Of a stretch of DNA of 43,776 nt, positions 40,132-43,776 are shown in pieces. A program made the position numbers and the translations under genes. The notes beneath the pieces were generated by a model, which was given only the letters and a program-made list of their open reading frames with translations, made no database searches and was not told the origin of the DNA. Source of the stretch: an uncultured Acetatifactor sp. (GTDB lineage: Bacteria; Bacillota; Clostridia; Lachnospirales; Lachnospiraceae); the NCBI GenBank assembly GCA_947589075.1, contig CANQBS010000014.1:1-43776 (forward strand). Reading direction: 5' to 3'. Within the stretch, counting starts at the first letter, position 1; each line of letters begins with the position of its first letter.

Positions 40132-42719
40132 TTCTTCTCCTTCACCACAGCTTTCAGTTTCCCGTCTTCCACCGCAATAAGAATAGTATCCCCTTCCTCC
40201 ACTTGATCCGCCAGGATCAGCTTTGCGGAAAGGGTCTCCACGTATTTCTGAATATAACGCTTGAGAGGTCTTGCGCCATAAACCGGGTCGTAAGCGTTTT
40301 CCACAATAAAGTTCTTCGCTTCCTCCGTCAGTTCAATGGACAATTCCTTCTCGGACAGTCGTCTGTTCAGATCGGCGATGATCAATTCAATGATACCACT
40401 GATATTCTCTCTGGTCAACGGCTTGAACAGAACGGTCTCGTCCAGACGATTCAAAAACTCCGGACGGAAATGGGCGCGCAGCTCGTTCATCACCAGCTCC
40501 TCCGCCTTCTCATCGATGCTGCCATCCTCATTAATTCCTTCCAGCAGATAATTGGCCCCGATATTGGAGGTCATGATCAGGATGGTGTTTTTAAAATCCA
40601 CCGTCCTGCCCTGGGAATCGGTGATACGGCCGTCGTCCAGCACCTGCAGCAAGACATTGAACACATCCGGGTGGGCCTTCTCGATCTCGTCAAACAGCAC
40701 CACGCTGTAAGGCTTGCGGCGCACGGCTTCCGTCAGCTGGCCGCCCTCCTCATAGCCCACATATCCGGGAGGCGCTCCGATGAGCCTGGATACAGAGTAC
40801 TTCTCCATATACTCGCTCATATCGATCCGGACCATATTATTTTCATCATCAAACAAAGCCGCCGCCAAGGACTTGGCAAGCTCCGTTTTTCCTACGCCGG
40901 TAGGCCCTAAGAACAGGAAGGAACCGATGGGCTTGCCGGGATCCTTGATGCCTGCTTTGGAACGGATAATGGCTTCCGTCACCTTGGTCACGCCTTCATC
41001 CTGCCCCACAACCCGCTGATGCAGCACCTCGTCCAGATGCAGGGTCTTGCTGCGTTCGCTCTCCGTCAGCTTTGCCACAGGGATTCCGGTCCACCGGGAA
41101 ATGATCCTGGCGATCTCATCCTCCGACACCTTCTCGTGCACCAGGGACATATCCGAGGAATTCACCTGATCCTCTTCCTGCTGCAGCTGTTTCTTCAGGG
41201 ACGGCAGCCTGCCGTAGGCCAGCTCCGCCGCCTTTTCCAGATTTCCTTCCCGCTGGGCGATCTGGATCTGGCTGTTGACCTCATCGATTTCCTCCCGCAG
41301 CTTGGACAGCTTCTCCACGCTGGCCTTCTCGTTATCCCACTGAGCCTTTCGGTTGGCAAATTCCGCCTTTAACTCCGCCAGCTCCTTCTGCAGGTCTTCC
41401 AGCCGCTCTTTGCTCAGTCTGTCCTCTTCCTTTTTCAAGGCGGCCTCCTCGATCTCCATCTGCATGATCTTACGCTGCAGCTCATCCAGCTCCGTAGGAA
41501 GGCTGTCCAGCTCCGTCTTGATCAGGGCGCAGGCTTCATCCACCAGGTCGATGGCCTTATCCGGCAGGAACCTGTCGGAAATATAACGATGGGACAGGGT
41601 GGCGGCGCTCACCAGGGCGTTGTCCATGATTTTTACCCCATGATACACCTCATAACGCTCCTTCAGACCCCGGAGGATGGAAATGGTATCCTCCACAGAG
41701 GGTTCATCCACCATCACAGGCTGGAAACGCCGCTCCAGGGCCGCATCCTTTTCAATGTACTGTCTGTATTCGTCCAGAGTGGTAGCGCCGATACAATGCA
41801 GCTCTCCCCTTGCCAGCATGGGCTTTAACATATTGCCGGCATCCAGGGCGCCGTCCGTCTTACCCGCTCCCACAATAGTATGCAGCTCATCGATGAACAG
41901 AATGATCTGTCCGTCGCTGTTCTTCACATCCTCCAGCACCGCTTTCAGACGTTCCTCAAATTCCCCCCGGTACTTTGCCCCTGCCACCAGGGCTCCCATA
42001 TCCAGGGAAAAAATCTTCTTATCCTTCAGTCCCTGGGGCACATCCCCCCGGACGATCCTCTGTGCCAGGCCTTCCACCACGGCAGTTTTTCCTACGCCGG
42101 GCTCCCCGATGAGGACAGGGTTATTCTTAGTCTTACGGGACAGGATCCGGATCACGTTTCGGATCTCGCTGTCACGGCCGATAACGGGATCCAGCTTCTG
42201 GTTACGGGCCTTCTCCACCAGCTCCTGACCGTATTTTTCCAGGGAATCATAGGTGGCCTCCGGATTATCGCTGGTCACCCGCTGATTGCCCCGGACGGTG
42301 GACAGAGCCTGGAGGAAACGCTCCCTGGTGATGCCGTACTCTTTCCAGATCTGGGCGATCTCCTTATTGGGATAATGGATCATGGCGAGGAACAGATGTT
42401 CCACGGAAACATATTCGTCCCCCAGCTGCTTCGCCTCGTCCTCGGCGCTGATCAGCACCTTGTTCAGGTACTGCCCGATATAAACCTGACCGCCCTGGAC
42501 CTTGCTTCTTTTGTTCAGAGCCTGCTCCACCCGGTTCAGAAAATGCTCCTTCTGGATCTCCATCTTCTCCACCAGCTTTAAGATCAGGCTGTCTTCGATG
42601 GTGAGCAGACTGTATAACAGATGCTCCTGTTCGATCTCCTGATTCCCGTACTCGTAAGCCAGCTTCTGGCTGCCTTCTACGGCCTCCATGGACTTTTGTG
42701 TAAATTTCTGTATATTCAT
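40128..42719 (-). CDS. clpB: ATP-dependent disaggregase ClpB
   Basis: Hexameric AAA+ chaperone that, with DnaK, extracts proteins from aggregates. 863 residues in standard order: N domain, first AAA+ module (Walker [10 protein letters not shown], Walker B FIDELH), the long coiled-coil middle domain (about 405-525) characteristic of ClpB and absent from ClpA/ClpC, second AAA+ module (Walker [10 protein letters not shown], Walker [10 protein letters not shown]) and the [12 protein letters not shown] end. ATG 42719 has GGGAGG 7 bases upstream. Neither a CIRCE element nor clear CtsR heptads were found upstream, so heat-shock control must be by another route or is absent. First gene of a four-gene overlapping operon. 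Confidence 0.96.
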   Translation of the reverse strand: MNIQKFTQKSMEAVEGSQKLAYEYGNQEIEQEHLLYSLLTIEDSLILKLVEKMEIQKEHFLNRVEQALNKRSKVQGGQVYIGQYLNKVLISAEDEAKQLGDEYVSVEHLFLAMIHYPNKEIAQIWKEYGITRERFLQALSTVRGNQRVTSDNPEATYDSLEKYGQELVEKARNQKLDPVIGRDSEIRNVIRILSRKTKNNPVLIGEPGVGKTAVVEGLAQRIVRGDVPQGLKDKKIFSLDMGALVAGAKYRGEFEERLKAVLEDVKNSDGQIILFIDELHTIVGAGKTDGALDAGNMLKPMLARGELHCIGATTLDEYRQYIEKDAALERRFQPVMVDEPSVEDTISILRGLKERYEVYHGVKIMDNALVSAATLSHRYISDRFLPDKAIDLVDEACALIKTELDSLPTELDELQRKIMQMEIEEAALKKEEDRLSKERLEDLQKELAELKAEFANRKAQWDNEKASVEKLSKLREEIDEVNSQIQIAQREGNLEKAAELAYGRLPSLKKQLQQEEDQVNSSDMSLVHEKVSEDEIARIISRWTGIPVAKLTESERSKTLHLDEVLHQRVVGQDEGVTKVTEAIIRSKAGIKDPGKPIGSFLFLGPTGVGKTELAKSLAAALFDDENNMVRIDMSEYMEKYSVSRLIGAPPGYVGYEEGGQLTEAVRRKPYSVVLFDEIEKAHPDVFNVLLQVLDDGRITDSQGRTVDFKNTILIMTSNIGANYLLEGINEDGSIDEKAEELVMNELRAHFRPEFLNRLDETVLFKPLTRENISGIIELIIADLNRRLSEKELSIELTEEAKNFIVENAYDPVYGARPLKRYIQKYVETLSAKLILADQVEEGDTILIAVEDGKLKAVVKEKK

Positions 42720-42804
42720 ACTCCAACCTCCCTCCGGTTTTTTTCTCAACATATTCCTACATGAACAAAAAGAACTGCCTTCCGGTTCTCGTTGTTCTAT
42801 TAGT

Positions 42805-42832
42805 ACTATAACACATAATGCAGTAAAATCAA
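42805..42832 (-). promoter_or_regulatory. Promoter of the clpB operon
   Basis: Minus strand TTGATT (42827-42832), 16 bases, TATAGT (42805-42810). The leader is about 78 bases and holds a short AGAAC...GTTCT inverted repeat. Confidence 0.6.
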
Positions 42833-42898
42833 TAAGAAATCCATTACAAAATCATAAACAAATTATAAAATACTTTTTCCAAAAAACATCCATTCTAT

Positions 42899-42925
42899 AA
42901 AAAAAGCGTACCCCTACAGATACGC
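42899..42925 (-). terminator. Intrinsic terminator overlapping the phosphodiesterase stop codon
   Basis: GCGTA/TACGC stem with a 10-base loop, then seven T on the minus strand. The TAG stop (42914-42916) is in the loop. Confidence 0.75.
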
Positions 42926-43396
42926 AATCGTAAAATGCGCTTCGCCGAATCGGTCCACCTCCATCATCACATAAGAGGGTCTGTGTCCCTCCTGGCGGGG
43001 ATAGGACAGGCTGCCGGGATTCACCGCGATGATCCCCTCTGTGGACTGATCGATCACGGGTCTGTGGGTATGTCCGAAAAAAACAATGTCCTTTCCCCGG
43101 GCAATGGCTTCCTTCTTGATAAACTCATCTCCCATGGAAACATAATAATTATGCCCATGGGTCACCCATACCTTATACCGATCCACATTAAACTCCAGCT
43201 CCCTGGGCAAAAGGGAAAAGTAATCGTTATTCCCCAGCACGATCCGGACCGGGCATTCCGCTGCCGCCGTAAGGAGATACTCGCTGCCTTCCGCATCGCC
43301 GCAGTGGATGATCAGATCAAGAGGTCCCAACAGCTTCAGCAGCTTCAGATAATTGTCATTTTTCCGGTGGGTATCGCTCACGACCAATATGCGCAT
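42914..43396 (-). CDS. Metallophosphoesterase, YfcE/MJ0936 type
   Basis: 160-residue calcineurin-like phosphodiesterase. Metal ligands and catalytic residues are in order: SDTHRKND (Asp8, His10), HCGDAEG, LGNNDY, VTHGHN and FGHTHRPV. Members of this group hydrolyse phosphodiesters in vitro; the natural substrate is unknown. The start at 43396 lies inside the 3' end of the diphosphatase gene (19-base overlap, different frame) with GAGGAG 11 bases upstream, so the pair is an operon, a neighbour relation often seen in Firmicutes. Confidence 0.9.
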   Translation of the reverse strand: MRILVVSDTHRKNDNYLKLLKLLGPLDLIIHCGDAEGSEYLLTAAAECPVRIVLGNNDYFSLLPRELEFNVDRYKVWVTHGHNYYVSMGDEFIKKEAIARGKDIVFFGHTHRPVIDQSTEGIIAVNPGSLSYPRQEGHRPSYVMMEVDRFGEAHFTIAYL

Positions 43397-43776
43397 TGCT
43401 TTTTCAGCTCCTCTTTCATCAGCTGCAGGGCTTTTCCGCGGTGACTGACCTGATTCTTTTCCTCATCCGTCAATTCCGCGGTTGTCTTCTGAAACTCCGG
43501 CACAAAGAAAATAGGATCATAACCGAATCCATGGCTGCCCTTCTCTTCATAGCCGATCCTTCCTTCAATGGCAGCTCTGGTAACAAGCTCCCTTCCGTCA
43601 GGAAGCACAGCTGCAATGGCGCAGACGAACCGTGCAGTCCTCTGTTCATCCGGCACCCCTGCCAGCCTGTCCATCAGATTCCGGTTCTTCACGCTGTAGG
43701 GCGTGCCTTCCCCCAGATATCTGGCGGAATAAATGCCGGGCTCCCCTCCCAGGTAGTCGATCTCCAGGGCGCACAG
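43378..43776 (-). CDS. rdgB: XTP/dITP diphosphatase (RdgB/HAM1), 5' end outside window
   Basis: Removes non-canonical purine triphosphates (dITP, XTP) from the nucleotide pool. The C-terminal 132 residues are visible; the frame is open to the window edge. Diagnostic parts: LGGEPGIYSARYLG, FVCAIAA, GSHGFGYDPIFFVPEF (the HGFGYDP signature), AELTDEEKNQVSHRGKAL. The initiating ATG and the N-terminal TGNxxK loop must lie beyond base 43776; the ATG at 43692 is internal. Confidence 0.93.
   Translation of the reverse strand: MCALEIDYLGGEPGIYSARYLGEGTPYSVKNRNLMDRLAGVPDEQRTARFVCAIAAVLPDGRELVTRAAIEGRIGYEEKGSHGFGYDPIFFVPEFQKTTAELTDEEKNQVSHRGKALQLMKEELKKQCAYWS

Noticed and set aside
42720..42913. CIRCE or CtsR operator before clpB
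   Set aside because: No TTAGCACTC/GAGTGCTAA pair and no convincing heptad GGTCAAA repeats were found on either strand.

Overview
The window looks like a stretch of chromosome from a spore-forming, anaerobic Clostridia species, most likely Lachnospiraceae. The reasons are a Spo0A-type DNA-binding domain, an SpoVB/MurJ-type flippase, DUF4317 and DUF4250 proteins, a Bce-type peptide-resistance module, strong AGGAGG-type ribosome binding sites and roughly 50% GC. I did not recognise a species. Thirty-four genes are supported and 29 lie on the minus strand. I see no phage, insertion sequence with a transposase, CRISPR array, tRNA or rRNA.

Layout. 1-5.3 kb: 5'-truncated ECF transporter S component, GH13 glycosidase, nuclease-helicase, and a small Crh-like HPr relative. 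5.3-10.1 kb: a complete response regulator / sensor kinase / ABC ATPase / permease module of the BceRS-BceAB type, with its own candidate operator. 10.4-14.0 kb: a copper operon (csoR, then copA carrying a fused CopZ domain) driven by a promoter whose spacer is a CsoR operator. 14.2-17.6 kb: a small coiled-coil protein, KduD, a heptad-repeat protein and homoserine O-acetyltransferase. 17.7-21.5 kb: ligA, an RluF-like pseudouridine synthase, an RNase H-fold protein and a small unknown gene. 22-30.6 kb: RqcH, flippase, glycogen synthase, a Spo0A-like protein without a receiver, DUF4317 and DAHP synthase. 30.7-36.8 kb: an HD-GYP-like protein coupled to a hybrid kinase, a serine hydrolase and a polysaccharide deacetylase. 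36.9-43.8 kb: an overlapping operon clpB - DUF4250 - ASKHA iron-sulfur protein - orphan lipoprotein, then a phosphodiesterase and the 3' part of an XTP/dITP diphosphatase.

No single classic defence or biosynthetic island is present. The most unusual material is regulatory and structural. It includes a 163-bp cloverleaf-like palindromic element with 14-bp terminal inverted repeats, with a 23-bp solo end elsewhere. Two adjacent multi-hairpin units lie in the leader of the receiver-less Spo0A. A CopZ domain is fused to CopA but keeps its own ribosome binding site and ATG. The start region of csoR is triplicated. Many unrelated short tandem arrays (15, 16-18, 19, 20, 28-30, 55 and 63 bp) sit mostly in gene leaders. 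The four-gene clpB operon joined by stop/start overlaps is the best candidate for an undescribed functional unit.

Starts were chosen by ribosome binding site and family alignment from memory. Function calls rest on motifs read by eye; no database search was run.
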